Shown: positions 1 through 7,494, counted from the stretch's first letter. The stretch is DNA of 21,133 nucleotides from Desulfurococcales archaeon (GCA_027016915.1 JALURJ010000298.1:1-21133); one strand, 5' to 3'. The notes: generated from the sequence alone by a model not told the origin. Numbers and translations are program-made.

Positions 1-1039
1 GTATACGTCTAAGAGCCCTGGCCCTAACCCGCGGCCTAACGGGCTCTTCCAGCCCCAAGGCCTTGTAGAACACCGGCTCGAACACGGCCTGAAGCTCGGC
101 CAGCGCCGCTACGGGGAACCCGCTGAGCGCCATGGCCAGCCTGCCGTCCACGACGGCCACGGCAGCTGGGCGACCCGGCTTTATAGCTACACCGTGCACG
201 TAGTACTCGACGCCGCCCAGGTCTGCGAGCACCCTTGCACAGTAGTCCTTCCTCCCAACGCTTGTGCCTCCAATCGTGAAGGCGAAGGGGCATTCCTCCA
301 GCACCTCCTCGTAGAACCTCCTTATCGCCTCCTCATCGTCCCCCACCCTACCCTTATAGGCTACCCTGAGCCCCAGCTCGGACAGATAGGTTCTGACAAG
401 GTACCCTGTAGTGTCGTAAACCTTTCCGGGCGCGAGGGGTTCGCCGGGCGGCACAACCTCATCGCCCACGTTGAGCACAGCGGCACACGGCTCCTCGTAG
501 ACGGGCAACACTGTATATCCCTGGGCCGCTGCGAGGCCGACGTGCCAGGGCCTGATCCTCGAGCCCCTCCTGATAAGCAGGTCTCCAGCCCGCACGTCCT
601 CGCCCCTCCTCGAGACCCCGTAGCCCGGCGCCACCTCCCTATACACGTAGACCAGCCCGCCCTCGACACGCGTATGCTCCAGCATCACCACAGCATCGGC
701 GCCCTCGGGCAGGGGGGAGCCTGTCGAGACCTCGATGGCCTCGCCTGGCTTCAGGGGTTTGGAGGGATACTCCCCGATCAGCACCCTGCCGGCAAGCCTC
801 AGGACTGCGGGGCTGGACTGGGAGGCCAGCTGGACGTCGGAAGACCTTACAGCGTAGCCGTCCACCACCGCCCGATCCTCGGAGGGTACGTCTATCCTGG
901 CAGCTACGTCTCTGGAGGCGTAGCGGCCCAGAGCCTTCTCCAGGGCGACCTCCTCCTCACCCAGGGATATCCTAAGCCTCCCCACAACGTTAGAAACTAT
1001 CTCGTTCACCGGTGTGAGGGTCCTAAGCCCGCGTGGCAA
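1..1039 (-). CDS. moeA: Molybdopterin molybdenumtransferase MoeA, 3' end cut by window edge
   Basis: MoeA inserts molybdate (or tungstate) into adenylylated molybdopterin, the last step of molybdenum/tungsten cofactor synthesis in the cytoplasm. About 346 codons are visible; family members are about 400, so the C-terminal domain IV is mostly outside the window. Visible landmarks are LTPVNEI near the N terminus (archaeal MoeA proteins typically begin around LTP), DRAVVDGYAV (family MDGYA), STGSPLPEGADAVV, and GGTSVGRKDY (family GGVSVG..DY). The usual GLPGNPVS loop is shortened to SGFPVAAL. There is no in-frame ATG or GTG before LTPV. The best start is TTG at 1039, with GGGGAT four bases upstream. 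The frame stays open upstream to about 1169 but has no start codon. The gene lies downstream of the PqqD-domain gene after a 137-base gap with its own possible TATA element. The identification is firm; the start is not. Confidence 0.9.
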   Translation of the reverse strand, partial: MPRGLRTLTPVNEIVSNVVGRLRISLGEEEVALEKALGRYASRDVAARIDVPSEDRAVVDGYAVRSSDVQLASQSSPAVLRLAGRVLIGEYPSKPLKPGEAIEVSTGSPLPEGADAVVMLEHTRVEGGLVYVYREVAPGYGVSRRGEDVRAGDLLIRRGSRIRPWHVGLAAAQGYTVLPVYEEPCAAVLNVGDEVVPPGEPLAPGKVYDTTGYLVRTYLSELGLRVAYKGRVGDDEEAIRRFYEEVLEECPFAFTIGGTSVGRKDYCARVLADLGGVEYYVHGVAIKPGRPAAVAVVDGRLAMALSGFPVAALAELQAVFEPVFYKALGLEEPVRPRVRARALRRI

Positions 1040-1108
1040 GGCTATCCCCAGAGTGCTGGTGTCTGGATAAACCGCTACTCCAAGAGTATTAAGGGTTGGC
1101 CCTAGGGT

Positions 1109-1125
1109 GGGGGCGCCGGGCCCCC
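1109..1125. other. GC stem-loop in moeA leader / after pqqD-like gene
   Basis: GGGGGC (1109-1114) and GCCCCC (1120-1125) form a perfect 6-bp stem with a 5-base loop. It lies between the PqqD-domain stop and the moeA start. On the minus strand it follows a T5 run at about 1133-1138. It could be a leader structure of moeA or the 3' end of the ssb-pqqD transcript. No function is assigned. Confidence 0.4.
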
Positions 1126-1142
1126 GGGAGGGTAAAAATCTG

Positions 1143-1153
1143 TTATAGTATAC
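1143..1153 (-). promoter_or_regulatory. Possible TATA element for moeA
   Basis: On the minus strand the sequence reads GTATACTATAA, about 105 bases before the TTG start of moeA. An alternative T-rich element (ATTTTTA) sits at about 1132-1139. Either would leave a leader of roughly 70-80 nt that contains the GC stem-loop. This is weak evidence, from AT-richness and position only. Confidence 0.3.
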
Positions 1154-1176
1154 GGGATGTGGTCTAGGCTGTCCCG

Positions 1177-1461
1177 CTAGTCCAGGCTGACCAGTTCGGC
1201 CTCGTAGAGCTGGGTTATTATCGTGGCTATGGGTTCCTGGAGCTTGGCGGCCTCGATTTCGGCCTCCTTGCTCACGTGCTCCACTATGTCCTCGACAGTC
1301 TTGTTGCCGTCACACATCTGCCATATGTAGAATATGGCGGGTGTGAGGCCGTAGACCTCCTCCTTCTCGTTGGCAACCACTATGTACTGGTCCTGCTCGC
1401 CCAGCTCCTGGCCCTTCCTGAGGGGCTTCTTTGACTTCAGCTCTTCGTAGTTCAATACCAT
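1177..1461 (-). CDS. PqqD-domain small protein
   Basis: This 94-residue protein carries the PqqD fold signature LTPAIFYIWQMCDGNKTVEDIV (residues about 39-60), the pattern seen in PqqD and other peptide-recognition (RRE-like) domains as L...G..IW.L.DG..T..EI. In bacteria PqqD-type proteins bind a substrate peptide and deliver it to a radical SAM enzyme. No radical SAM gene or precursor peptide is visible here, so that role cannot be assumed. The ATG start lies inside the last codons of ssb (ssb stop at 1452-1454), a 10-base overlap that implies translational coupling. The start is preceded by a GAGAGGCGG purine-rich stretch. The length fits a free-standing PqqD (about 90 residues). The domain call is good; the cellular role is unknown. 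Confidence 0.75.
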   Translation of the reverse strand: MVLNYEELKSKKPLRKGQELGEQDQYIVVANEKEEVYGLTPAIFYIWQMCDGNKTVEDIVEHVSKEAEIEAAKLQEPIATIITQLYEAELVSLD

Positions 1462-1871
1462 CCGCCTCTCCGCTGACCTCTACCCCTCTGGCCGTAGCCG
1501 TAGCTCCTCCTGGGAGTCTCAGGCGCGGAGGGCACGTCTTCGGGCACGTCTTCGGCCTCCGGCACGTTCTCGCCGGAAACCTCTTCTATGCTGCCTCTGC
1601 TGCCCACGTTAAGCTGGACCTGGCCCCTGTAGGCTGTTGTCCAGGCGCCCTCTATCCTGACTGCCTGGCCCTCCTCGAGGCTGCCAGCCTTCTCCCCCCA
1701 TAGAGTCAGTTTTATCCTAGCCGTCTCGTCGCCGACTATTGCCTCGCTGATCGTCCTGGGGCCTCTACGGGTCTGTACGACTTTTGGTTCGCGGGTCTCG
1801 AGAACGCGGACCTGGACGGTCACGTTGTCGAGTCCGGGTTTTAGGTCTTTTATTTTACTCGGTTCGGACAT
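1452..1871 (-). CDS. ssb: Crenarchaeal single-stranded DNA binding protein (OB fold)
   Basis: Binds single-stranded DNA in replication, repair and probably transcription. The 139 residues match the Sulfolobus-type SSB closely. An N-terminal OB fold (about 1-105) contains TISEAIVGDETARIKLTLWG, the EGQAVRIEGAW segment and a GQVQLNVGS strand, with the aromatic W and Y/F positions of the DNA-binding face. An acidic hinge (EDVPEDVP) follows, then a Tyr/Gly/Arg-rich tail ending GQRRGGWY. Sulfolobus SSB ends in an acidic tip after a similar Gly/Arg stretch; here that tip appears absent. The ATG start has AGGAG ten bases upstream (1882-1886) and a TATA-like element at about 1923-1930. The gene overlaps the downstream PqqD-domain gene. 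Confidence 0.95.
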   Translation of the reverse strand: MSEPSKIKDLKPGLDNVTVQVRVLETREPKVVQTRRGPRTISEAIVGDETARIKLTLWGEKAGSLEEGQAVRIEGAWTTAYRGQVQLNVGSRGSIEEVSGENVPEAEDVPEDVPSAPETPRRSYGYGQRGRGQRRGGWY

Positions 1872-1922
1872 TTACGTTACGCTCCTATTACGGTTTGTGG
1901 GTGTACCTGTGTCCGGGACCCG

Positions 1923-1930
1923 TAATAAGT
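1923..1930 (-). promoter_or_regulatory. TATA-like element of ssb
   Basis: The minus strand reads CTTATTAC about 55 bases before the ssb ATG. This predicts a transcript start near 1900 and a leader of about 30 nt containing the AGGAG ribosome binding site. The call rests on spacing and composition. Confidence 0.45.
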
Positions 1931-2024
1931 GTTCCGGGGCCTCGGCCGAGCAACTCGTCCCCATGCACCCCTCGGCTAAAACCGGGGTCCTCACGGGCCC
2001 CAGGGGCTTACCTGGCTCTCAGCA

Positions 2025-2034
2025 CTTTAATATG
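2025..2034 (+). promoter_or_regulatory. TATA element of the MoxR-VWA operon
   Basis: The element CTTTAATATG is centred about 26 bases before the TTG start codon at 2055, so the transcript would begin at or next to the start codon. No ribosome binding site precedes that TTG. This fits a leaderless mRNA, which is common for first genes of operons in Crenarchaeota. Confidence 0.55.
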
Positions 2035-2054
2035 TGTGGAGCCCTCCAATATAG

Positions 2055-3209
2055 TTGAGGAATGCGCCCGTGGAGACAAACAAACTCACAGTCAAGGCCG
2101 CGAGGTTCGTAGAGCTGCTCAGTGAGCCCTTCGTGGGGAGGGAGGAGGAGGCCAGGCTCATAGCGCTAGCCCTCCTCACAAGGGAGCATGGCCTCCTCCT
2201 AGGCGAGCCGGGCACCGCTAAGAGCGCCATCGCCAGGAGGGCTAGCGAGCTCGTCCAGGCCAGGTTCTTCAAGTACCTTCTCACCAGGTTCACCGAGCCC
2301 AGCGAGCTCTTCGGCCCCCTGGACATCGAGGCCCTGAAGAAGGGCGAGTACAGGAGGATCAGTAGGGGGAAGCTGCCGGAGGCGGAGATAGCATTCCTTG
2401 ACGAGATATTCAATGCCAACTCCGCCATCCTCAACTCTCTGCTCAGCATTATGCAGGAAAGGGTGCTCTACGACGGCTACAACGAGATAAGGGTCCCCCT
2501 CTGGACGCTGATAGCGGCGTCCAACAGGATACCGGAGGACCCGGAGTTGGAGGCCCTCTACGACAGGCTCCTCCTCAGACACCACACCAAGCCCCTCCCC
2601 GAGAACAGGTGGGCAGACCTCCTCGACGCCTCGTGGAAGATAGAGGCCAGCCTCATACCCCCGGCCGAGCCCCTAATGACCATGGACGACCTTGCCCGCC
2701 TCCACGAACTCGTGTTCAAGGTGGACCTCTCCCAGATAATCCCTAAGCTCCTCAAGATCTACGCGGTGCTCGAGGAGAGGGGCATCCACCTCACCGACAG
2801 GAGGAAGGGTAAGGCCCTCAAGGTGATCGCCGCCAACGCCCTCCTGGAGGGCAGGATGGCAGCGGAGGAGCAGGACCTCCTGGCCCTCAAGTACGTGGCC
2901 CCTAAGGACCTGGAGGACTTCGACAAGGTGGCGGTAATCCTGTCCGAGGAGCTCCGCACACCCGAGAGGTACATGAGGGAGCTCAACGAGATCCTCGCCA
3001 ACGTGAGGGAGGCGGCGAGGGCGGTCAAGTACATGCACAACTACGACCCCAGGCTCATAGAGATGTACAGGAACATGCGGACCGCCAGGAGCAGGGTCTC
3101 CACCATCATGAGGGAGACCGACGACCCGAAGGTCAGGGAGAAGGGGTTCGAGCTCATCAAGGAGATCGATGCGGTGATAGACGAGATAAGTAGGAGGCTC
3201 GGGATCTGA
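2055..3209 (+). CDS. MoxR-family AAA+ ATPase
   Basis: An ATP-driven, chaperone-like AAA+ protein that in the MoxR/RavA group works with VWA-domain partners to insert cofactors or remodel protein complexes. The sequence shows Walker A GEPGTAKS (residues 50-57), Walker B IAFLDEIF (112-119), sensor 1 in AASNRIPED (154-162), an arginine-finger region in YDRLLLRH, and an all-helical lid after about 220. The 384 residues are at the upper range for MoxR because of a helical C-terminal extension. The TTG start is positioned for leaderless translation from the TATA element at 2025-2034; a GTG at 2070 is an alternative. The stop codon shares one base with the ATG of the VWA gene, so the pair is certainly co-transcribed. 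The client is unknown; no dehydrogenase or chelatase gene is adjacent. Confidence 0.9.
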   Translation: MRNAPVETNKLTVKAARFVELLSEPFVGREEEARLIALALLTREHGLLLGEPGTAKSAIARRASELVQARFFKYLLTRFTEPSELFGPLDIEALKKGEYRRISRGKLPEAEIAFLDEIFNANSAILNSLLSIMQERVLYDGYNEIRVPLWTLIAASNRIPEDPELEALYDRLLLRHHTKPLPENRWADLLDASWKIEASLIPPAEPLMTMDDLARLHELVFKVDLSQIIPKLLKIYAVLEERGIHLTDRRKGKALKVIAANALLEGRMAAEEQDLLALKYVAPKDLEDFDKVAVILSEELRTPERYMRELNEILANVREAARAVKYMHNYDPRLIEMYRNMRTARSRVSTIMRETDDPKVREKGFELIKEIDAVIDEISRRLGI

Positions 3210-4483
3210 TGGGCGCGTTAAAGGGGGTTAACTACGAGGACCCGCTCGTCAAGTACAGGGGGGAGAGGGTAGTCTCGCTTCTCAGGAAGCTCGAACCCTC
3301 GGCCAAGAGGCCTGACCCCGAGGTGGCCGTCGACATATATTACACCTTCTTCCTCCCCTTCCCCATACTCAACGAGGCTGCAGCGGACCAGGACTCCTAC
3401 AGGATAGTCTCAGCCCTCATCTCGTCGGCCAGGCTTGTCGACGTGAAGAAGTACACCATAGCCGACAGCGTGGCCAGCAGCATAGCTGCGGCAACGATCC
3501 TCTACAGGCTATCCAAGCTCCAGCAGCGGATGGCCTACGGCTCGGCTGGAGGCGAGCGCAGCGAGGAGGAGGGGCCGCAGATACCCGACGACCAGCTGAA
3601 GGCCATGGTGGAGGGGGCTTTGAAGGAGGCCGCAGAACAGATGGAGACCGTGAAGGACGTGGAGAGCCTGGCACAGAGCATAGCGGCTGGCACCGGGAGC
3701 TACCTCAGCCTGGAGGAGTCGGTGGCCGACGTCTACAGGCTGGCCAAGAACTCCGACCTAAGGGAGCTGCTGGACTTCCTGAAAACGTTCGACGCCTTCG
3801 AGGTGGCGAGCCAGTCGAGGAGGCTTAGCCACAGGTACAGCCGCGGCGAGGTGAGGGCCTACGAGCTTGGGGGTGACATTGAGCGGCTTGTACCCTACGA
3901 GCTCTCGCTCCCTGAGGAGCTTTTCTATGCCAAGCTGGCTGACTCCAAGCTCCTCCTATACGAGAAGGTGTTGCCCGAAACCCTCGGCCCCATCTACGTG
4001 TTGCTCGACAAGTCGGGATCCATGATGGGCGCCAAGATACTGTGGGCCAAGGCGGTTGCCCTAGCCCTGGCCAGGAGGGCCATGTCGGAGAGGAGGAACT
4101 ACTACATAAGGTTCTTCGACAGCATCCCCTACCCAGCCATAAAGCTCAAAACCAGGGTTAAGGGCAGGGACCTGGTAAAGCTCCTCGACTACATTGCCAG
4201 GGTTAAGGCGAGCGGCGGGACGGACATAACCAGGGCCATAATGGCGGCGTCCGACGACATAGCTGGGAAACGGTTCCCAGGGGCGAGCGACATTATCCTG
4301 GTCACCGACGGCGAGGACAGGATAGGGGTCGAGCTTGTGAGGAGGGAGCTCAAGAGGGCTCAGGCCAGGCTTATCTCCGTGATGATCCAGGGCGACAACC
4401 CGGACCTGAGGGAGGCTTCCGACGTATATCTAAATGTTTCGATGCTCTCCTCATCTGAAGCCCTGAAAGTTGTAAGGTTCTAG
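3209..4483 (+). CDS. VWA (MIDAS) domain protein, partner of MoxR ATPase
   Basis: The 424-residue protein has a mostly helical N-terminal half (about 1-255) and a C-terminal von Willebrand factor A domain (about 260-424). The metal-ion-dependent adhesion site is complete: DKSGS (residues 267-271), the Thr in GGTDI (about 338) and the Asp in VTDGED (about 367). This layout, with the VWA domain at the C terminus, matches the ViaA/CoxE-type partners of MoxR ATPases, which typically act as adaptors between the ATPase and a client. There is no signal peptide or membrane segment, so it should be cytoplasmic. The start ATG overlaps the MoxR stop (TGATG). A charged, low-complexity stretch sits near residues 112-128. 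The family is well supported; the client is unknown. Confidence 0.88.
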   Translation: MGALKGVNYEDPLVKYRGERVVSLLRKLEPSAKRPDPEVAVDIYYTFFLPFPILNEAAADQDSYRIVSALISSARLVDVKKYTIADSVASSIAAATILYRLSKLQQRMAYGSAGGERSEEEGPQIPDDQLKAMVEGALKEAAEQMETVKDVESLAQSIAAGTGSYLSLEESVADVYRLAKNSDLRELLDFLKTFDAFEVASQSRRLSHRYSRGEVRAYELGGDIERLVPYELSLPEELFYAKLADSKLLLYEKVLPETLGPIYVLLDKSGSMMGAKILWAKAVALALARRAMSERRNYYIRFFDSIPYPAIKLKTRVKGRDLVKLLDYIARVKASGGTDITRAIMAASDDIAGKRFPGASDIILVTDGEDRIGVELVRRELKRAQARLISVMIQGDNPDLREASDVYLNVSMLSSSEALKVVRF

Positions 4484-4497
4484 CATCGAGATAACGG

Positions 4498-4504
4498 TAT
4501 TAAT
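4498..4504 (+). promoter_or_regulatory. TATA element of the acyl-CoA synthetase gene
   Basis: TATTAAT is centred 27 bases before the GTG at 4528, so a transcript would begin very near that codon. This leaves two readings: a leaderless start at GTG 4528, or a short leader whose GAGGTG (4525-4530) serves the TTG at 4540. Confidence 0.45.
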
Positions 4505-4527
4505 CCTGCACACCATAGATTAGTGAG

Positions 4528-5931
4528 GTGCAGACGGTTTTGACGGTGCTCGAAGCGCTGCTGAGGCCGCGGAGCATAGCGATAGTCGGCGCCTCCAGGA
4601 GGCCCAACAAGGTGGGCAACATTATTCTTAGAAACCTGGTGACCTCCGGGTACAGGGGGAAGCTATACCCGATAAACCCGGCGGCCCAGGAGATCCTGGG
4701 GCTGAAAACATACCCCTCTCTCAGGAAGGTGCCCGGCGATGTCGACATGGTGGTTGTAGCTATACCTGCCGAGCACGTGCTCCAGGTGGTGGACGAGGCG
4801 GCTGAGAAGAACGCCAAGATCCTGGTGGTCATATCGTCGGGCTTCTCCGAGGTGGGCAGGAGGGGCCTGGAGGAGAGGCTTGTAAAGAGGGCTAGGGAGA
4901 AGGGGATACGGGTCCTGGGCCCCAACATTTTCGGCGTAGTATACACGCCCTGGGGCCTCAACGCCACGTTCGGCCCCTCCATGATAGTTAGGGGCAGGAT
5001 AGCCCTCATAACTCAGAGCGGGGCCCTCGGAGTAGCGCTGATGGGGTGGACCTCCAGCATAGGTGTGGGCCTCTCAGCGGTGGTCAGCGTGGGCAACATG
5101 GCCGACCTGGGATTCGACGAGATAAGCGAGGTCCTGGCGGAGGACCCGGAAACCAGGGTGATAACCCTCTACATCGAGGGGGTCAAGCCCGGCACAGGCA
5201 AGAGGTTCGTGGAGAAGATGAGGCAGGTGTCCCTAAAGAAGCCCGTGATAGCGTTCAAGTCCGGCCGCACCTTGAGGGGCAGCGCAGCCGCCTCCTCCCA
5301 CACAGGCAGCCTCGCCGGAAGCGACAATGTGTACCAGGCAGCGTTCGCCCAGAGCGGCATCCTCAGGGCCATGACGCTGGAGGAAATGTTCGACTGGGCA
5401 AGGGCTTTCGCCGAGCAGCCTCTGCCGCGAGGCAACAGGATCGTGATAATAACCAATGGGGGTGGAGTCGGTGTCATAGCCACCGACGCTGCGGAGGAGC
5501 AGGGGCTGAGGCTCATAGACCCTCCCGAGGACCTGGTCCGGGAGTTTAGGAGGCACATGCCGTGGTTCGGCAGCGCCAAGAACCCCGTAGACCTTACGGG
5601 CATGGCGGCGGGGCCCGAGTACTCGGGCGCCGTGGAGGCAGCCCTCAAGCACCCCGACGTGGACGGCGTCATAGTGCTGTACTGTGAGACCGGCCTCGTA
5701 CACCCTAGAGACCTGGCCGAGGCCCTCATAGACACCTACCGTAAGGTCCGCGACGAGGGCGTGGAGAAACCGATGCTCGTCTCCATGATAGGGGGCGACG
5801 AGACCAACAAGGCGTTGATCCATCTCGACCGTAAGGGGATCCCGGCGTATCCTATGCCTGAGAGGGCTGTTTCATCCATGGCCGCGATGATCAGGTACAG
5901 GAACTGGCTGTCCAGAATGCTTAGCCGCTGA
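4528..5931 (+). CDS. acdA: ADP-forming acetyl/acyl-CoA synthetase, alpha subunit
   Basis: Converts acyl-CoA, ADP and phosphate to the acid, CoA and ATP; in archaea it is the main substrate-level phosphorylation step at the end of sugar and amino-acid breakdown. The order is a CoA-binding Rossmann domain (about 12-105, PRSIAIVGASRRP), a succinyl-CoA-ligase-like domain (about 155-290, ALITQSGALG), and a third domain to the end. The phosphorylated histidine lies in SSHTGSLAGS at residue 258. At 467 residues it matches a free-standing alpha subunit (about 460); fused alpha-beta forms are about 700. The ATP-grasp beta subunit is not in this window. The start is either GTG 4528 (leaderless) or TTG 4540 (served by GAGGTG). 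The exact acyl substrate cannot be told from sequence. Confidence 0.9.
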   Translation: MQTVLTVLEALLRPRSIAIVGASRRPNKVGNIILRNLVTSGYRGKLYPINPAAQEILGLKTYPSLRKVPGDVDMVVVAIPAEHVLQVVDEAAEKNAKILVVISSGFSEVGRRGLEERLVKRAREKGIRVLGPNIFGVVYTPWGLNATFGPSMIVRGRIALITQSGALGVALMGWTSSIGVGLSAVVSVGNMADLGFDEISEVLAEDPETRVITLYIEGVKPGTGKRFVEKMRQVSLKKPVIAFKSGRTLRGSAAASSHTGSLAGSDNVYQAAFAQSGILRAMTLEEMFDWARAFAEQPLPRGNRIVIITNGGGVGVIATDAAEEQGLRLIDPPEDLVREFRRHMPWFGSAKNPVDLTGMAAGPEYSGAVEAALKHPDVDGVIVLYCETGLVHPRDLAEALIDTYRKVRDEGVEKPMLVSMIGGDETNKALIHLDRKGIPAYPMPERAVSSMAAMIRYRNWLSRMLSR

Positions 5932-5934
5932 ACC

Positions 5935-5943
5935 CTTTATTAG
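5935..5943 (+). promoter_or_regulatory. Possible TATA element before the TatD-like gene
   Basis: CTTTATTAG directly follows the stop of the acyl-CoA synthetase gene and lies about 39 bases before the TTG start of the TatD-like gene. It could start a separate transcript from near 5965, just in time to include the GGGGTG ribosome binding site (5965-5970). Confidence 0.4.
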
Positions 5944-5977
5944 CTACACGCCACCCTCATGCCCGGGGTGCACGCTG

Positions 5978-6841
5978 TTGGCGAGACTGGTTTTCGCCGA
6001 TGCCCACGGACACACCAACCCGTCCGTAGGCATGGGGGCGGGCAGGATAGCCGAGAAGTTCGCCGAGGCCGGAGGGTGGTTCATGGCCCTCGTGGCCCTC
6101 TCGCCCCGGCACTACGGGTTGAAGGAGCACGGGCTGGAGGGGTACAGGAAGGTGTACGACCTCCATGTCTCCGAGTGCAGGGCTGCCCGGGAGTCGGGCC
6201 TACAGGTCTCGTGCCTCGCGGGGATGCACCCGGCTGATGTGGATTTCCTGGTAAACAAGGCCAGGATTAAGCCCCGGGAGGTCCTGGAGCTCGGCAGAAG
6301 GGTCGTTGACCTGGCGGCGGACTATTGCAGGAGGGGGTTGCTCGACGGTATAGGGGAGGTTGGGAGGCAACACTACGCCACCAAGCCTTCCCACCTGGTA
6401 GTTGCGCAGAGGATAATGGAGTACGCCCTCCTCAAGGCCGAGGATATGGACTGCATAGTCCACCTCCACCTGGAGAATGATGGGGCTTTCACCCCCTCCG
6501 ACATAGCGGAACTCCTCGACAAGCTGAACGTTTCGAAGAGCCGCGTCCTCCTCCACCATGCCAGGCCAGGCGTGCTGGAACACGGGGTGGCGCTGGGGCT
6601 TCCCGCAGCCACTCCCGGCCTAGAGCCCGTGCTTGTAGCAGCCTTCAGGAGGACTGAGCCCCTCTTCATGGTAGAGTCGGACCACATAGATGACCCGGGG
6701 AGGCCTGGCACAGTGGTCTACCCCTGGGAGATGGTTGCTAACCAGCTACGCCTCCTGGAGAGGGGTGTTGTGGGGGAGGACGCTCTATATAGGGTGAACG
6801 TGGATAACATCGTCAAGTACTATGGGGTGGAGCCTCCTTGA
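5978..6841 (+). CDS. TatD-like metal-dependent hydrolase
   Basis: A 287-residue TIM-barrel amidohydrolase of the archaeal TatD-related group. Metal ligands are visible in order: H10-x-H12 in DAHGH, E127 in GIGEVG, a histidine in VHLHLE (162-164), a histidine in LLHH (193-194) and D235 in VESDH. Family TatD proteins are 3'-5' nucleases or related phosphodiesterases, but substrate cannot be predicted for this divergent archaeal branch. The start is TTG 5978, with GGGGTG (5965-5970) seven bases before it; the ATG at 5959 is out of frame. The stop overlaps the start of the MarC gene (TTGA), so the two are coupled. The spelling DGIGEVGRQHY, where TatD usually has GEIGLDY, points to a distinct subfamily. 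Confidence 0.8.
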   Translation: MARLVFADAHGHTNPSVGMGAGRIAEKFAEAGGWFMALVALSPRHYGLKEHGLEGYRKVYDLHVSECRAARESGLQVSCLAGMHPADVDFLVNKARIKPREVLELGRRVVDLAADYCRRGLLDGIGEVGRQHYATKPSHLVVAQRIMEYALLKAEDMDCIVHLHLENDGAFTPSDIAELLDKLNVSKSRVLLHHARPGVLEHGVALGLPAATPGLEPVLVAAFRRTEPLFMVESDHIDDPGRPGTVVYPWEMVANQLRLLERGVVGEDALYRVNVDNIVKYYGVEPP

Positions 6842-7443
6842 ATTTGGACCAGCTTATCCAGATGATCGTGATGCTTTTCATCGTCGTGGACCCCCTGGGC
6901 AACGCCCCCCTATTCTACTGGATGACCAGCGACATGGAGAGGTCTGAGCGGAGGAGGATCATCAAGATGAGCGTGGCGGTCGCTACGGGGATGCTGGTCT
7001 TCTTCAGCCTGGTGGGCGACCTGTTCTTCTACTACTTCGGCATGACCCTTTCGGACTTCAAGATAGCTGGAGGCATAATCCTGTTCATCTACGGGTTAGA
7101 GGGTGTTCTGGGGAGAAGCGAGATAGCATACATCGAGAGGGGGCAGCCGGAATCAATAGCGGTGGTCCCGATGGCCACGCCGCTGCTGGCGGGCCCCGGC
7201 GCCATAGCCACGGTGATCTACATCAAGATGAGCCTAGGCCTGGCCGCTGCCCTCATAGCCGTGGCTGTGAACTCGCTCATAGCCCTGATCCTCCTGCTCC
7301 GCGGCGCGGACCTCCTAGAGCTTCTGGGTAGGAACGGGGCCATAGTGCTAACCAGGATCATAGCAATGATGCTGCTCGGGTTCTCCGTCGCGATAATTAG
7401 GGAGGGGATCGCCGAGACCCTGGCGTCTATGAAGCAAAGCTAA
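6838..7443 (+). CDS. MarC-family integral membrane protein
   Basis: This 201-residue, very hydrophobic protein has about six transmembrane helices (roughly 5-25, 40-62, 68-90, 110-132, 137-157, 170-192). MarC/NAAT family hallmarks are the N-terminal FIVVDPLGNAPLF and the central MATPLLAGPGAIAT. The family was once linked to antibiotic resistance, but that is doubtful; an archaeal homologue has been reported as a neutral amino-acid transporter. The start TTG overlaps the stop of the TatD-like gene by four bases (TTGA); an in-frame TTG at 6844 is an alternative. Substrate is not predictable. A PadR regulator follows 51 bases downstream. Confidence 0.88.
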   Translation: MNLDQLIQMIVMLFIVVDPLGNAPLFYWMTSDMERSERRRIIKMSVAVATGMLVFFSLVGDLFFYYFGMTLSDFKIAGGIILFIYGLEGVLGRSEIAYIERGQPESIAVVPMATPLLAGPGAIATVIYIKMSLGLAAALIAVAVNSLIALILLLRGADLLELLGRNGAIVLTRIIAMMLLGFSVAIIREGIAETLASMKQS

Positions 7444-7448
7444 ATTAG
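7441..7448 (+). promoter_or_regulatory. Possible TATA element of the padR-like gene
   Basis: TAAATTAG overlaps the stop codon of the MarC gene and lies about 50 bases before the TTG start of the PadR-like gene. The predicted transcript start is near 7471, before the strong AGGGAGGGG ribosome binding site (7481-7489). Confidence 0.35.
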
Positions 7449-7494
7449 TGTTCCCGGCATAGTATGGGGGAGAAGGGTCTAGGGAGGGGCTGGA

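Noticed and set aside
194..1105. Long plus-strand open frame (303 codons)
   Set aside because: It is the antisense shadow of moeA, whose minus-strand translation shows clear family motifs; the plus-strand protein is low-complexity and unlike anything known.
1177..1461. Idea that the PqqD-domain gene is part of a RiPP (modified peptide) cluster
   Set aside because: No radical SAM enzyme, precursor peptide or exporter is visible on either side; neighbours are ssb and moeA.
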